DNA of 64,000 nucleotides from Streptomyces piniterrae (GTDB lineage: Bacteria; Actinomycetota; Actinomycetes; Streptomycetales; Streptomycetaceae), in contig NZ_SUMB01000007.1 in the NCBI RefSeq assembly GCF_005048155.1, forward strand, positions 62,001 to 126,000, in the 5' to 3' direction. Position numbers and translations under genes: made by a program. The stretch's first letter is position 1. Each line of letters begins with the position of its first letter. Positions 33,186 through 42,022 of the stretch are shown in pieces. The notes beneath the pieces are model-generated. The model saw nothing but the letters and a program-made list of their open reading frames with translations. It was not told the DNA's origin and did no database searches.

Positions 33186-33671
33186 ATGGCAGCTCGTCCC
33201 GCATCGGGCAGCTCCGCTGCGTACGGTCCCCCGAGCGATGTCCACCCCGTCCTGCGGCGGACGGCAGCGCCACCCGCCGCCCTCGATCTCCTCGCCAAGG
33301 CCCAGCACGGCCTGGCCGAGGCGCAGACCCTGGAAACCCCCAACGAGCGGTTCGCCACGGCCCATCTCGCCGCGCTGCGCACCGCGGCCGCCGTGCTCGC
33401 CGTCCGAGGCAGGCCGGAGAGCACGATGCGCCGAAGGCAGCGTATCCGCAGCGCCTGGGAGGTTCTCCCGGAGGTCGCTCCCGAACTCGCCGAGTGGAGT
33501 GCCCTGTTCGCCGCGGGAGCCCCCCGACGGGCCAAGGCCGAAGCGGGCATAGCCGGCGCCGCGAGCCACCGTGACGCCGACGATCTGCTCCGGGACGCGG
33601 ACATGTTCCTGCGCCTCGTGGAGCGCATGCTCCTGCTCCAGCCGTCCCTGCCACCACAGCGAGCGGTCTGA
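33186..33671 (+). CDS. SAV_6107-like HEPN domain protein
   Basis: About 161 residues, nearly all helical. The sequence from ALDLLAKAQHGLAEAQTLETPNERFATAHLAALRTAAAVLAVRGRP resembles the SAV_6107 HEPN family known from actinobacteria, whose role is unclear. The RNase-like R-x4-6-H motif typical of HEPN toxins is not obvious. ATG 33186 is chosen because AGGAGG (33174-33179) sits 6 bases upstream; the upstream open frame includes the tandem repeats. It is followed by a G-rich stretch and then the methyltransferase gene. Confidence 0.7.
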   Translation: MAARPASGSSAAYGPPSDVHPVLRRTAAPPAALDLLAKAQHGLAEAQTLETPNERFATAHLAALRTAAAVLAVRGRPESTMRRRQRIRSAWEVLPEVAPELAEWSALFAAGAPRRAKAEAGIAGAASHRDADDLLRDADMFLRLVERMLLLQPSLPPQRAV

Positions 33672-33945
33672 GGGCCTGAGGGTCTGGGGGGAGGGGAGGG
33701 GAGCGGCGAGGAGAGGGGGCGGGCGGGGAGGCGGCTGGGGAGGGGCGGGGCAGGGCCGTCGCGGCGCCCGGCGGAGGTGGGGTGCGGGGGTGGGGTGGGG
33801 GGGCGGGGCCCCCGGGGGGAGGGAGGGGAAGGAGACGTACGGCCCCCGCCGCAGCCCGCGGGCATCCGGGAACGTGATCGGGGCCCGGAACGCAATAGGG
33901 TGGTGAGCGCTAGATGTTCATGCCCCCGCCGAGGAGCCACCCGCC
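33672..33945. other. G-rich intergenic stretch with quadruplex-forming potential
   Basis: Between 33681 and 33834 the + strand is nearly all G with runs of 3-7 G separated by 1-3 bases (for example GGGGGGAGGGGAGGGGAG). This many G-runs can form G-quadruplexes in DNA or RNA. No gene is visible. The methyltransferase GTG with GAGGAG site follows. Confidence 0.7.
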
Positions 33946-34701
33946 GTGTCTGACCCGCTGCGCCCGCGCGCATCCCTTCGTACCGCCGTGGTCTGGGAGG
34001 TCCTCAAGGACGCCCTGGAGCGCCGGGTCAAGGCCGCCGGCCGGGAGGCCCTGGACGTCCTCGACACCGGAGGGGGCACCGGGAACTTCGCCGTGCCGGT
34101 GGCCCGCCTCGGCCACCGGGTCACGGTTGTCGACCCCAGCCCCAACGCCCTCTTCGCCCTGGAACGCCGGGCCGCGGAGGCCGGCGTCGCCGACCAGGTG
34201 CGCGCGGTCCAGGGCGACGCCCACGGCCTCTTCGACGTCGTCGAGCGCGGCGGCTACGACGCCGTCCTGTGCCACGGTGTGCTGGAGTACGTCGACGACC
34301 CGGCCGAGGGCGTCCGCAACGCCGTCGACGCGCTGCGCCCGGCCGGCACCCTCAGCCTGCTCGCCGCCGGCCTCGGCGGCGCGGTGCTCGCCCGCGCCCT
34401 CGCCGGCCACTTCGCCGAGGCCCAGCACGCCCTCACCGACCCGGCCGGACGCTGGGGCGAGGGCGACCCGGTGCCGCGCCGCTTCACCGCCGAACAGCTC
34501 ACCGCGCTGGTCTCCCTGACCGGCCTGACCGTCGGCGCGGTGCACGGCGTACGGGTCTTCGCCGACCTGGTGCCCGGCGTGCTCGTCGACACCGAGCCGG
34601 GTGCCATGGAGGCGCTGCTCAAGCTGGAAGCCGCCGCCGCCGAGCAGCCTGCCTTCCACTCCGTCGCGACCCAGCTGCACGTCCTCGCCGAGCGCGACTG
34701 A
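33946..34701 (+). CDS. SAM-dependent methyltransferase
   Basis: A class I methyltransferase of 251 residues. Motif I is LDTGGGTGNFAVPVA (about 38-52), followed by acidic motif II near VTVVDPSPNAL and post-motif YDAVLCHGVLEYVDDP. The C-terminal part contains Ala/Leu-rich helices without recognisable specificity features. GTG 33946 has GAGGAG 9 bases upstream. The substrate is unknown; neighbours HEPN protein and DUF3040 do not indicate one. Confidence 0.82.
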   Translation: MSDPLRPRASLRTAVVWEVLKDALERRVKAAGREALDVLDTGGGTGNFAVPVARLGHRVTVVDPSPNALFALERRAAEAGVADQVRAVQGDAHGLFDVVERGGYDAVLCHGVLEYVDDPAEGVRNAVDALRPAGTLSLLAAGLGGAVLARALAGHFAEAQHALTDPAGRWGEGDPVPRRFTAEQLTALVSLTGLTVGAVHGVRVFADLVPGVLVDTEPGAMEALLKLEAAAAEQPAFHSVATQLHVLAERD

Positions 34702-34970
34702 CCGCACCGCGGCCCCCACCAGCCGCACGGCCACCGCGTGCAGTCGGCCACAGGCCACCCGATCAGCCCCTTCTCCCCGTATGATCGGGGTACGAGGTTC
34801 CGGCATGACGGACAGGCGGGTGGGGAATGCAGCCAGCATCACCACCGGCAGCCGCAGCGGCCCGGACAGTGAACTGGCGCAGAGGGGCGGGTTTCACGGG
34901 GGCGATTCCCTGCCTATCCTGAAAGGGTCGCACCCGGTCGCCCCCCGCGACCGACGAGTAGGAGGTCTCC

Positions 34971-35378
34971 GTGCCGCTCTCGGAGCACGAGCAGCGCATG
35001 CTCGAGCAAATGGAGCGAGCGCTGTACGCCGAAGATCCCAAGTTCGCGACAGCGCTTGAGGGAAGCGGGCTGCGTACGTACACCCGGCGACGGGTCTACC
35101 AAGCGGTCGCGGGCTTCCTGGTGGGTATCGCGCTGCTCATGGCCGGAATGGTCTGGCAGCAGATCTGGATCAGCGTGGTGGGCTTCCTCGTCATGCTCGG
35201 CTGTGCGGTGCTGGCAGTCACCGGATGGCGTAAGGCCCCCAAAGCGGGTGAGCAGGCCGGCGCGGGCGCCGGCGGTGCCGCGGGTGGGCCCGCGCGTCGC
35301 CAGGCCAAGCCGCGGCGCTCGATGATGAACCGTATCGAGGACCGCTGGCAGCGTCGCCGCGACGAACAAGGCCACTGA
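34971..35378 (+). CDS. DUF3040 family membrane protein
   Basis: About 135 residues. The N-terminal EHEQRMLEQMERALYAEDPKFA is the DUF3040 hallmark. Two hydrophobic helices follow (about 43-63 and 65-83), then a basic, disordered C-terminal tail. The family is widespread in actinobacteria and of unknown function, often near cell-division genes. GTG 34971 has AGGAGG at good spacing. It probably is monocistronic, with a terminator hairpin at 35451. Confidence 0.82.
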   Translation: MPLSEHEQRMLEQMERALYAEDPKFATALEGSGLRTYTRRRVYQAVAGFLVGIALLMAGMVWQQIWISVVGFLVMLGCAVLAVTGWRKAPKAGEQAGAGAGGAAGGPARRQAKPRRSMMNRIEDRWQRRRDEQGH

Positions 35379-35856
35379 TCCCACAGGGCCGCCGCCGACA
35401 AACAAAGCCTCTGGCGAGTAACGCCGCCAGCGCATAAAACCCCTGACGGACGAAGCCATTGACGACTGGGTCAATGGCTTCGCCGGGCTTCAGGGCCCCA
35501 TCGTCTCGTCGGGGCTCGTCAGGGCGTCGGAGAATTATCGCTCTCGGGCCCTGATCCGCGAATTTCCGCACTGCGGCCGGACAGGACCGAATCGCTGCCC
35601 TGATGTCCTCACCGAGGACAATCAATACCGATTTCTTCGCATTCTCCGGGTTCTTCGGCTCCTCCGGAAACTCCGGAACTTCGGGCCTGCCTGCCATGTA
35701 TTCCGGGTTTCGGATTCCCGCGGGTCTTCGGATTCCCGCGGCGTTGGATTCTCCGTTATCCGATCTCCGTCCTTGGTTCTCCGCGGTTCGTGTTTCTCAT
35801 GTTGGCCGGGAAAAGCGCCTCGGCCGCCCCGATTCCGGCCGGCGCGGCCGCGGCGG
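35379..35856. other. Lower-GC intergenic region with short repeats
   Basis: No gene is supported. A terminator hairpin lies at 35451-35482. From about 35600 the base composition becomes less GC rich, with repeats of TCCGG and two copies of TTCGGATTCCCGCGG (35709-35723, 35727-35741). An open frame on the - strand (ATG near 35697) would encode a Pro/Glu-rich start but has poor third-position GC. Confidence 0.65.
35451..35482 (+). terminator. Terminator hairpin after the DUF3040 gene
   Basis: A 13-bp perfect stem (35451-35463 with 35470-35482) around loop GACTGG, 72 bases after the stop codon. A smaller hairpin with arms CTGGCG/CGCCAG at 35411-35430 precedes it. Confidence 0.75.
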
Positions 35857-38295
35857 CTAGGCCCGCTGCCGTCCTGGCCGGAGGGCGGCCGCCGCGCGCC
35901 GGGCCGTGGTGACCGGGCGGCTGGTGGCGCAGCGGACGAGGAAGGCCGTCCAGCGGGCGGAGACGGCCCACAGGACGCGGACCGCGGAGCGGGGGGCGAG
36001 CAGGGCGCGCAGTCGCAGGCCGCGGGTCGCCTTGGTGTGGAGTCCGGTCCGTACCCGTGTCACGTCCGCGGCGAGGCCATCGGCTGGGCGTGGCTGCGGG
36101 GCGTACAGCGCCTGCTCGACGGCGGCCGCCACCCGGTGGGCGGCCTCCGCGTCCTCCGGCGACAGCTCCCCGATGCGGGCGATCCGGGCGGCCGCCTTGC
36201 GCGGGGTCAGCGAGTCGTCCGGCAGGATGCCGTAGTCCCAGCCGGTGTCCAGGAGCTCCCGCCAGGCGGCGAGGGTGCCCGCCGTCCGGTCACCGTCCGG
36301 CCCGCCGTCCGCCAGCCTCCGGGATCGCGTACGGACACGCCACAGCAGCGGCAGCGCGGGCAACAGCAGGACGAGCAGCGCGGCGAGAGAGATCCCGGCC
36401 ACGGCCCAGGGGGACGGGCCGCCGTCGGAGGGGCGGGCGCCCGATTCGGCGGGCAACTGGACACACGCCGATCCCGTTCCGGAGCGCTCACCCGGGCCGC
36501 AGGTCGGGTCGGCGGAAGGCTCGTCCGAGGGGGCCGCCGGCTGGCTGGGTTCCGGTGCGGGGCGGCCGGGGTCGCCGGTGTTCGCGGTGTCGGGGTAGCT
36601 GTAGTCGGGGGTGTTGCCGCGGCTCGGCGTCGGCTCGAAACGGGTCCAGCCGATGCCCTGGAAATACAGCTCGGGCCAGGCGTGCGCGTCCTTGAGGCCG
36701 ACCGATGTCGTGCCGTCCGGCTGCTTGGAGCCCGGTGTGAAGCCGACCGCGACCCGGGCCGGTATGCCCAGCGTCCGCGCCATCGCCGCCATCGAGAAGG
36801 AGAAGTGGACGCAGAAGCCCTGCTTCTGCTCCAGGAAACGGGCTATCGCCTCGCTGCCGCTGCCGGCCCGGACATCGGTGTCGTAGGTGAAGCCCCCGTA
36901 GAGCGCGAACCACTCCTGCAGCTTGACGGCCTTCTCGTACGCGTTCCGCGCGCCGTGGGTGACCTTCCGCGCGGTCGTCCGCACCACGGGCGGCAGGGAG
37001 CGCGGCACCTTGGTGTACTCGCGCCGCAGCCGCTCGGGCGGTGCCGGGGCGTCGGCCAGCTGGCGGGGCGTGGGCCGGACTTGGAGACTCTCGACCTGGT
37101 ACTGGACGCCGCGGGTGTTCTGGCCGCGGTCGCCGACGAGGGTGCGGCCCTGGGGCTCGAACCGCCAGCGCCCGGGAATGTCCACCCTGGACGCCGGATA
37201 GGGGAGCGGCAGCCAGTTCTGGGCGTACCACTCGGCGGTCGAGATGGAGGTGTTGATCCGCTCCAGGTCCACCGTGGGGCCGAGGCCCGGCGGTTGCGGC
37301 AGCTGGTCGGGGACGTCGGTGACCGTGCGCTCGGACGGTTTCCAGGCCGTGCCGTCGAACTGGTCGAGGGCGACGATCCGCAGATACAGGTCGCGGGTGT
37401 CGGCGGCGGTCGTGCGGTAGTTGAGGACTTCCTTGTCCGCCGGCTGGTTGAGGCTGTTCTGCAGCGACACCAGCGGGTTCACGGCGGAGATGGTGCCGCC
37501 ACCGCCTCCGGGGCCCTGACCGTCGCTGGGCGGGCCGAGCAGCCCGCCGCCCAGCGACGGCAGTGCCGCGGGCACCACCAGCGCGATCCCGAGCACCAGG
37601 GCGCCGATCCTGCGGCCCGTACGGACCGGGGCGGGCGCCGGTATGCCGGGCCCGGCGGCGAAGCCCTGACCGCCGCCCGGCCGTGCCGTACCGGAGCCCG
37701 CGGCGCCGAACACCCGGCCCCACTGGGAGAGCCGGTCGCGGCCCTCGGCGAGCAGGAGCAGCAGATAGCCGGCCGCCGCTATCAGGAACCACAGCCAGCC
37801 CGCGCCGCCCTGGGACAGCCCCGCGGCCACCGAATACAGCGCGAGCAGCGGCAGCCCGGCGGGGGCGGCGCTGCGGTACGTCACCGCCAGGGCGTCCACG
37901 ACCAGGCCGATGACCAGGACGCCGCCGACGAGCAGCAGCCGGATGCCGGGCGTGAGCGGGGCGGGTATGGCGTATCGCCCGACGTCCTGGATGCCGTTCC
38001 GCACCAGCTGGCCGAAGGCGGCCAGGGCGTCCGGGCCCGGCAGCAGCCCGCCGATCGCCTGGCCGCGGGTGAAGAGCAGGGTCAGCAGCAGCAGGCCGGT
38101 CAGCGCCTGTGCGCCGATGGTCAGCGGTCTGGCCAGCGGGATGCGGCGGGTCAGCGCCCCTACGCCGGTCACGATGCCGAGCAGGATGACCGCCTCGAAC
38201 ACCCAGGTGACCGGATCCACCAGGGGCAGCAGCGCGCAGGCCGCGCACAGGCTCGCCACCGTCGCGCACAGCGTCAGCCGCGCCCGCCCACTCAT
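35857..38295 (-). CDS. Transglutaminase-like membrane protein (TgpA family)
   Basis: A large membrane protein of about 812 residues. The N-terminal third (about 1-230) has seven or so hydrophobic helices (DUF3488-like). A transglutaminase-like domain follows, with catalytic Cys in QGFCVHFSFSMAAMA, His in DAHAWPELYF and Asp in the following GWTRFEPTPS region. A Pro/Ser-rich linker, one more helix and a C-terminal cytoplasmic DUF4129-type part end the protein. Family members occur beside MoxR ATPases and DUF58 proteins, as here. ATG 38295 overlaps the stop of a small ORF (38292-38579) by 4 bases. Confidence 0.88.
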   Translation of the reverse strand: MSGRARLTLCATVASLCAACALLPLVDPVTWVFEAVILLGIVTGVGALTRRIPLARPLTIGAQALTGLLLLTLLFTRGQAIGGLLPGPDALAAFGQLVRNGIQDVGRYAIPAPLTPGIRLLLVGGVLVIGLVVDALAVTYRSAAPAGLPLLALYSVAAGLSQGGAGWLWFLIAAAGYLLLLLAEGRDRLSQWGRVFGAAGSGTARPGGGQGFAAGPGIPAPAPVRTGRRIGALVLGIALVVPAALPSLGGGLLGPPSDGQGPGGGGGTISAVNPLVSLQNSLNQPADKEVLNYRTTAADTRDLYLRIVALDQFDGTAWKPSERTVTDVPDQLPQPPGLGPTVDLERINTSISTAEWYAQNWLPLPYPASRVDIPGRWRFEPQGRTLVGDRGQNTRGVQYQVESLQVRPTPRQLADAPAPPERLRREYTKVPRSLPPVVRTTARKVTHGARNAYEKAVKLQEWFALYGGFTYDTDVRAGSGSEAIARFLEQKQGFCVHFSFSMAAMARTLGIPARVAVGFTPGSKQPDGTTSVGLKDAHAWPELYFQGIGWTRFEPTPSRGNTPDYSYPDTANTGDPGRPAPEPSQPAAPSDEPSADPTCGPGERSGTGSACVQLPAESGARPSDGGPSPWAVAGISLAALLVLLLPALPLLWRVRTRSRRLADGGPDGDRTAGTLAAWRELLDTGWDYGILPDDSLTPRKAAARIARIGELSPEDAEAAHRVAAAVEQALYAPQPRPADGLAADVTRVRTGLHTKATRGLRLRALLAPRSAVRVLWAVSARWTAFLVRCATSRPVTTARRAAAALRPGRQRA

Positions 38296-38579
38296 GCCGA
38301 AACCTCGCTTCGCTCGGGACCGCCGGCGGGGTGTCCGCGCCGGGAGTCGGTCCGACGGTGGGGGAGGGGCGCGGGGGCGGGCGGCGGCAGGAGGCGTCCG
38401 CCGACCACCCGCAGGCCGATGCCGCCCCGGTATGCCGAGTCCGCACCCGTCACGCCCCGGAAGGGCACGCCTCCGTACGCCCGGCCCCCATACGCCACGG
38501 CCTCACATGCCGAGCGCCCATAAGCCCAGCCCCCGTGTGCCCAGCCCCCGTAAAGCATGTGCCTCGCGCCCCCGCTCAT
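38292..38579 (-). CDS. Small Gly/Tyr/Trp-rich ORF between DUF58 and transglutaminase genes
   Basis: A 95-residue open frame whose ATG overlaps the DUF58 stop by 4 bases (ATGA) and whose stop overlaps the transglutaminase start by 4 bases. It begins MSGGARHMLYGGWAHGGWAYG and ends PERSEVSA. The last part is encoded by a palindromic stretch CCTCGCTTCGCTCGG. Whether it is a real protein or only a coupling ORF is unclear; codon use is G/C-rich but the coupling at both ends is notable. Confidence 0.45.
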   Translation of the reverse strand: MSGGARHMLYGGWAHGGWAYGRSACEAVAYGGRAYGGVPFRGVTGADSAYRGGIGLRVVGGRLLPPPAPAPLPHRRTDSRRGHPAGGPERSEVSA

Positions 38580-39943
38580 GCGCCGCCCCCCGTAGGCGAC
38601 GACCCGGTCCCCGCCGTCCGTTCCAGGCGTATCCCGGCCGTGTCCGCCGTCCGCCAGAGGTCGGCGAGCGAGGCGCCGGGTGCCACCGGCAGCGCCGTCC
38701 AGCCCGCCTCGCGCAGCATCCGCAGCCGGTCGGCCGTCGGCACCTGGCCGCCGTCGAGCCTGATCCCGCCAGGGCCGCGGGTCCAGGCGTCGCCGTCCAG
38801 GACGAAGGCGACGGCGGCGCCGCTGCGCTGCCGCATCCGCGCGGCTACCGCCGCCTGCTCCTCGTCCAGATCGCCGAAGAACGCGATCAGCAGTCCTTCG
38901 TTGCCGCCGCGCAGGACGTCGTACGCGGCCGAGAGCCCCTCCTCGTCGGAGTGCTCGACGACGGCGAGGGTGTCCAGCAGCAGGCCGGCGGTGTCCGCGG
39001 ACTCGTTGCCGCCGCCGTCCGGGCCGGGCACCGAGGTGCCGGTGTCGGTCAGCAGCCGCACCGAGAACCCGCGCTCCAGCAGATGCAGCGCGACCGAGGC
39101 GGCGGCCGACACCGCCCACTCGAAGGCCGAGTCGGGACCGGCGCCGCGGTGGGCCGTGTAGCGGGTGTCGAGGAGCACCGAGCAGCGTGCCTTCTGCGGC
39201 TGTTCCTCCCGGCGGACCATCAGTTCGCCGTGGCGCGCGGTGGACCGCCAGTGGACCCGGCGCAGGTCGTCGCCGTGCCGGTAGCCGCGCGGTATGACGT
39301 CGTCCTCGCCGGCCAGCGCCAGCGCGCGCTGGCGTCCGTCGCCGTGTCCGGACGTCAGGCCGGCGAGCTGGACCGCCGGCAGCGGTTCGACCCGGGGCAC
39401 CACCGTCAGGGTGTCGTGGGCGCTGAAGGAGCGGGTCAGCTCGCACATCCCGAACGGGTCCGACAGCCGCAGCTGAAGCGGCCCCAGCGGGTAGCGTCCG
39501 CGCAGGTCGGAGCGGACGCGGTAGGCCACCTCGCGGCGGCCGCCGGCCTCCACCCGGTCCAGCACGAAGCGCGGCCGCGGCCCGAGGACGTAGGGCACCC
39601 GGTCCTGGAGCATCAGCACACCGGTCGGCAGCCGGGAGATGTTCTCGATCAGCAGCCGGACCCGGGATTCGGCGCCCGAGGGCACCCGGGCGGGGGAGAG
39701 CGTACGGCTGCCCGCCACCCGGTAGCGGGTGCGGTGCAGGACGAGGACGCACACCAGCGGCAGCGCCGCCAGCAGCAGCCCGACCCGCAGCAGATCCGCC
39801 TGCCCCAGGAGGTACGAGCACACCGCGGCGGCCACCCCGGCCGCCAGGAACGACCGGCCGCGCGTCGTCAGCCCGCCGAGGGCGGCCCGCAGCCCGCCCC
39901 GCTCCGGCGTCCCCTCGTCCCCCCTGCTCCCCCCCTCGGGCAT
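38576..39943 (-). CDS. DUF58 domain protein
   Basis: About 455 residues. Two N-terminal membrane helices (about 30-65) are followed by a beta-rich region and the DUF58 core with the hallmark YRHGDDLRRVHWRSTARHGELMVRREE (about 230-256), then a von Willebrand-like alpha/beta part. DUF58 proteins occur with MoxR ATPases, which may act as chaperones for them. The ATG overlaps the MoxR stop (TGATG). Middle gene of a MoxR-DUF58-transglutaminase operon. Exact role is unknown. Confidence 0.88.
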   Translation of the reverse strand: MPEGGSRGDEGTPERGGLRAALGGLTTRGRSFLAAGVAAAVCSYLLGQADLLRVGLLLAALPLVCVLVLHRTRYRVAGSRTLSPARVPSGAESRVRLLIENISRLPTGVLMLQDRVPYVLGPRPRFVLDRVEAGGRREVAYRVRSDLRGRYPLGPLQLRLSDPFGMCELTRSFSAHDTLTVVPRVEPLPAVQLAGLTSGHGDGRQRALALAGEDDVIPRGYRHGDDLRRVHWRSTARHGELMVRREEQPQKARCSVLLDTRYTAHRGAGPDSAFEWAVSAAASVALHLLERGFSVRLLTDTGTSVPGPDGGGNESADTAGLLLDTLAVVEHSDEEGLSAAYDVLRGGNEGLLIAFFGDLDEEQAAVAARMRQRSGAAVAFVLDGDAWTRGPGGIRLDGGQVPTADRLRMLREAGWTALPVAPGASLADLWRTADTAGIRLERTAGTGSSPTGGGA

Positions 39944-40965
39944 CACAACCCCCGTGCCCCGGGCGGCTGCTGGTCGTGGCCGTGCCGCCATTGCCGCGCG
40001 GACGGGTCGGGGACGGGGGTGCGGCGCAGGATCTCCAGGACGACCTGCTCGGCGGTGCGGCGGTTCAACTGGGCCTGGGCGGTGGGCAGCAGCCGGTGCG
40101 CGAGCACCGCCACCGCCAGCGACTGCACATCGTCCGGCAGCGCGTAATCCCGCCCGGCGAGCGCGGCCGCGGCCTTCGCGGCGCGCAGCAGATGCAGCGT
40201 CGCCCGCGGTGAGGCGCCCAGCCGCAGATCGGGGTGGCTGCGGGTGGCCGACACCAGATCCACCGCGTATCTGCGCACCGCTTCGGCGACATGGACGGTG
40301 CGCACCGCTTCGATCAGCTTCGCGATCTCATGGGCGTGCGCGACCGGCTGGAGGTCGTCCAGGGGGGAGGCGCCGCCGTGCACATCGAGCATCTGCAGCT
40401 CGGCGGCCGGGCTCGGATAGCCGATGGACACCCGCGCCATGAAGCGGTCCCGCTGCGCCTCCGGGAGGGGGTAGGTGCCCTCCATCTCCACCGGGTTCTG
40501 CGTCGCGACGACCATGAAGGGGCTGGGCAGCTCGTAGGTCTGCCCGTCCATCGTGACCTGGCGCTCCTCCATGGACTCCAGGAGCGCCGACTGGGTCTTG
40601 GGCGAGGCGCGGTTGATCTCGTCGCCGATCACGATCTGGGCGAAGATCGCGCCGGGCTTGAACTCGAATTCCTGCCGCTGCTGGTCGTAGACGCTGACGC
40701 CGGTGATGTCGGAGGGCAGCAGATCCGGCGTGAACTGGATGCGCCGCACCGAGCAGTCGATGGAACGGGCCAGCGCCTTGGCGAGCATGGTCTTGCCCAC
40801 GCCCGGCACATCCTCGATGAGCAGATGCCCCTCGGCGAGCAGCACGGTCAGCGAGAGCCGTACGACCTCCGGCTTGCCCTCGATCACACCCTCGACGGAC
40901 CGGTGAACCCGCTCGCCCGTAGTGGTCAGATCGCTGAGGCTCGCTCGTTCGTCATACGTCGTCAC
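39943..40965 (-). CDS. MoxR-family AAA ATPase
   Basis: About 340 residues. Walker A is DVPGVGKTMLAKAL (about 48-61), Walker B VIGDEINRASPKTQSALLESMEE (about 109-131), sensor 1 MVVATQNPVEMEGTYPLPEAQRDRF, with sensor 2 Arg near RSHPDLRLGASPRA. MoxR proteins are thought to help assemble or mature partner proteins. It is the first gene of the operon with DUF58 and transglutaminase genes. GTG 40965 has GAGGAGGG upstream; a G/C palindrome lies just before (40981-41020). Confidence 0.92.
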   Translation of the reverse strand: MTTYDERASLSDLTTTGERVHRSVEGVIEGKPEVVRLSLTVLLAEGHLLIEDVPGVGKTMLAKALARSIDCSVRRIQFTPDLLPSDITGVSVYDQQRQEFEFKPGAIFAQIVIGDEINRASPKTQSALLESMEERQVTMDGQTYELPSPFMVVATQNPVEMEGTYPLPEAQRDRFMARVSIGYPSPAAELQMLDVHGGASPLDDLQPVAHAHEIAKLIEAVRTVHVAEAVRRYAVDLVSATRSHPDLRLGASPRATLHLLRAAKAAAALAGRDYALPDDVQSLAVAVLAHRLLPTAQAQLNRRTAEQVVLEILRRTPVPDPSARQWRHGHDQQPPGARGL

Positions 40966-40980
40966 TCGGCCCTCCTCGGC

Positions 40981-41020
40981 CCCCTCCCCACGCTCCCAAG
41001 GAGCGGGGGATACCCCATTG
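40981..41020 (-). repeat. Palindromic repeat upstream of the MoxR gene
   Basis: CCCCTCCCCACGCTCC, CAA, GGAGCGGGGGATACCCC. It resembles the element inside pkaF (18118-18160) in the order of C-run, hairpin, G-run and ACCCC. It lies just before the ribosome site of the MoxR gene on the - strand. Confidence 0.55.
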
Positions 41021-41244
41021 CGGGCCGGCGTCCTCGGTACGGAACCGGCTCCTCCCCGCATACGCGCGGCGCGCCCCGGCGGTTCCCGCCGGGGCCACGT
41101 CACGTACGCATTCTTGCCGTCCGTGAGCCTTCGCGTCATGGCCTGTGGATAACTCGGGGCGTTTTGTCCGGACGGTCCCTTGTAGTCCCCCTACCAGCGC
41201 TTCGGTCCGGGACCGGGGCGGTGCGGACCGCCCCGGCCGGGGCG

Positions 41245-41805
41245 TCAGGACTGCGGGTCGATCTCCCGCAGCAGGCCCGTCGTCACGTCGAAGACGAAGC
41301 CGCGGACGTCGTCCGTGTGCGGCAGGAAGGGCGAGGTGCGCACCCGCTGCATGGACTGCCGGACGTCCTCGTCGAGGTCCTTGAAGGCCTCGACCGCCCA
41401 GGTGGGCCGCTGGCCGACCTCGGCCGCCAGCTCGTGCCGGAAGTCCTCGGTGAGGTTCAGCAGACCGCAGCCGGTGTGGTGGATGAGTACGACCGAGCGG
41501 GTGCCGAGCGCACGCTGGCTGATCGTCAGGGAGCGGATGATGTCGTCGGTGACCACACCGCCGGCGTTGCGGATGGTGTGGCAGTCGCCGAGCTCCAGGC
41601 CGAGCGCGGCGTGCAGGTCGAGCCGGGCGTCCATGCAGGCCACCACGGCGACCTTGAGGACCGGTCGGGCATCCATTCCGGGGTCGGTGAAGGCGGCGGC
41701 ATAGCGACGGTTCGCCTCGACGAGGCGGTCGGTGACGGTGCCATCGGTACGGACGGCGGCGCTGTCGGCGGAGGAGGACATCGGCTGCGACGCAGGTATG
41801 GACAT
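41245..41805 (-). CDS. Beta-class carbonic anhydrase
   Basis: Interconverts carbon dioxide and bicarbonate in the cytosol. It has 186 residues. Zinc ligands appear in VVACMDARLD (Cys with the Asp-Arg dyad, about 57-61) and in LIHHTGCGL (His and Cys, about 109-112). It lacks a signal peptide. The start ATG 41805 or the internal ATG 41781 could be used. It lies divergent from rsmH, on the other side of the dcw promoter region, and convergent with nothing. Confidence 0.9.
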   Translation of the reverse strand: MSIPASQPMSSSADSAAVRTDGTVTDRLVEANRRYAAAFTDPGMDARPVLKVAVVACMDARLDLHAALGLELGDCHTIRNAGGVVTDDIIRSLTISQRALGTRSVVLIHHTGCGLLNLTEDFRHELAAEVGQRPTWAVEAFKDLDEDVRQSMQRVRTSPFLPHTDDVRGFVFDVTTGLLREIDPQS

Positions 41806-42022
41806 GCCCTCACCGTAATCGTCAGGGCGATTTCCGGCCGCTTGTGAGGACGGGCATAGGGGTCAATGTCGCTTCTTGTGAGGTAACCCACATGAGTCTC
41901 TCCGTCGCCGCCTTCCGGGTGAGAGGGCAACGCGAGGGATGGACGCAAGCCGTCGCGGGACGCGCGGAACCGGTTGATTGACCGGGGCACCCGGTGGACT
42001 AAAGTGGCGCGAAGTGGGAGGC
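41806..42022. other. Region between carbonic anhydrase and the dcw leader
   Basis: No gene is visible on either strand; in particular no mraZ is found. It holds the predicted dcw promoter and possibly the carbonic-anhydrase promoter. Confidence 0.6.
41978..42005 (+). promoter_or_regulatory. Predicted promoter of the dcw cluster
   Basis: TTGACC (41978-41983), a 16-base spacer and TAAAGT (42000-42005). Transcription would start near 42012, about 217 bases before rsmH, leaving a leader that includes a small open frame. Confidence 0.65.

Noticed and set aside
35218..35697. 160-codon open frame on the - strand starting with a Pro/Glu-rich segment
   Set aside because: It overlaps the DUF3040 gene and the terminator, its third-position GC is low for this genome, and no domain is seen.
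35603..35860. 85-codon open frame on the + strand in the low-GC gap
   Set aside because: Built from short repeats, no ribosome site, ends over the transglutaminase stop.
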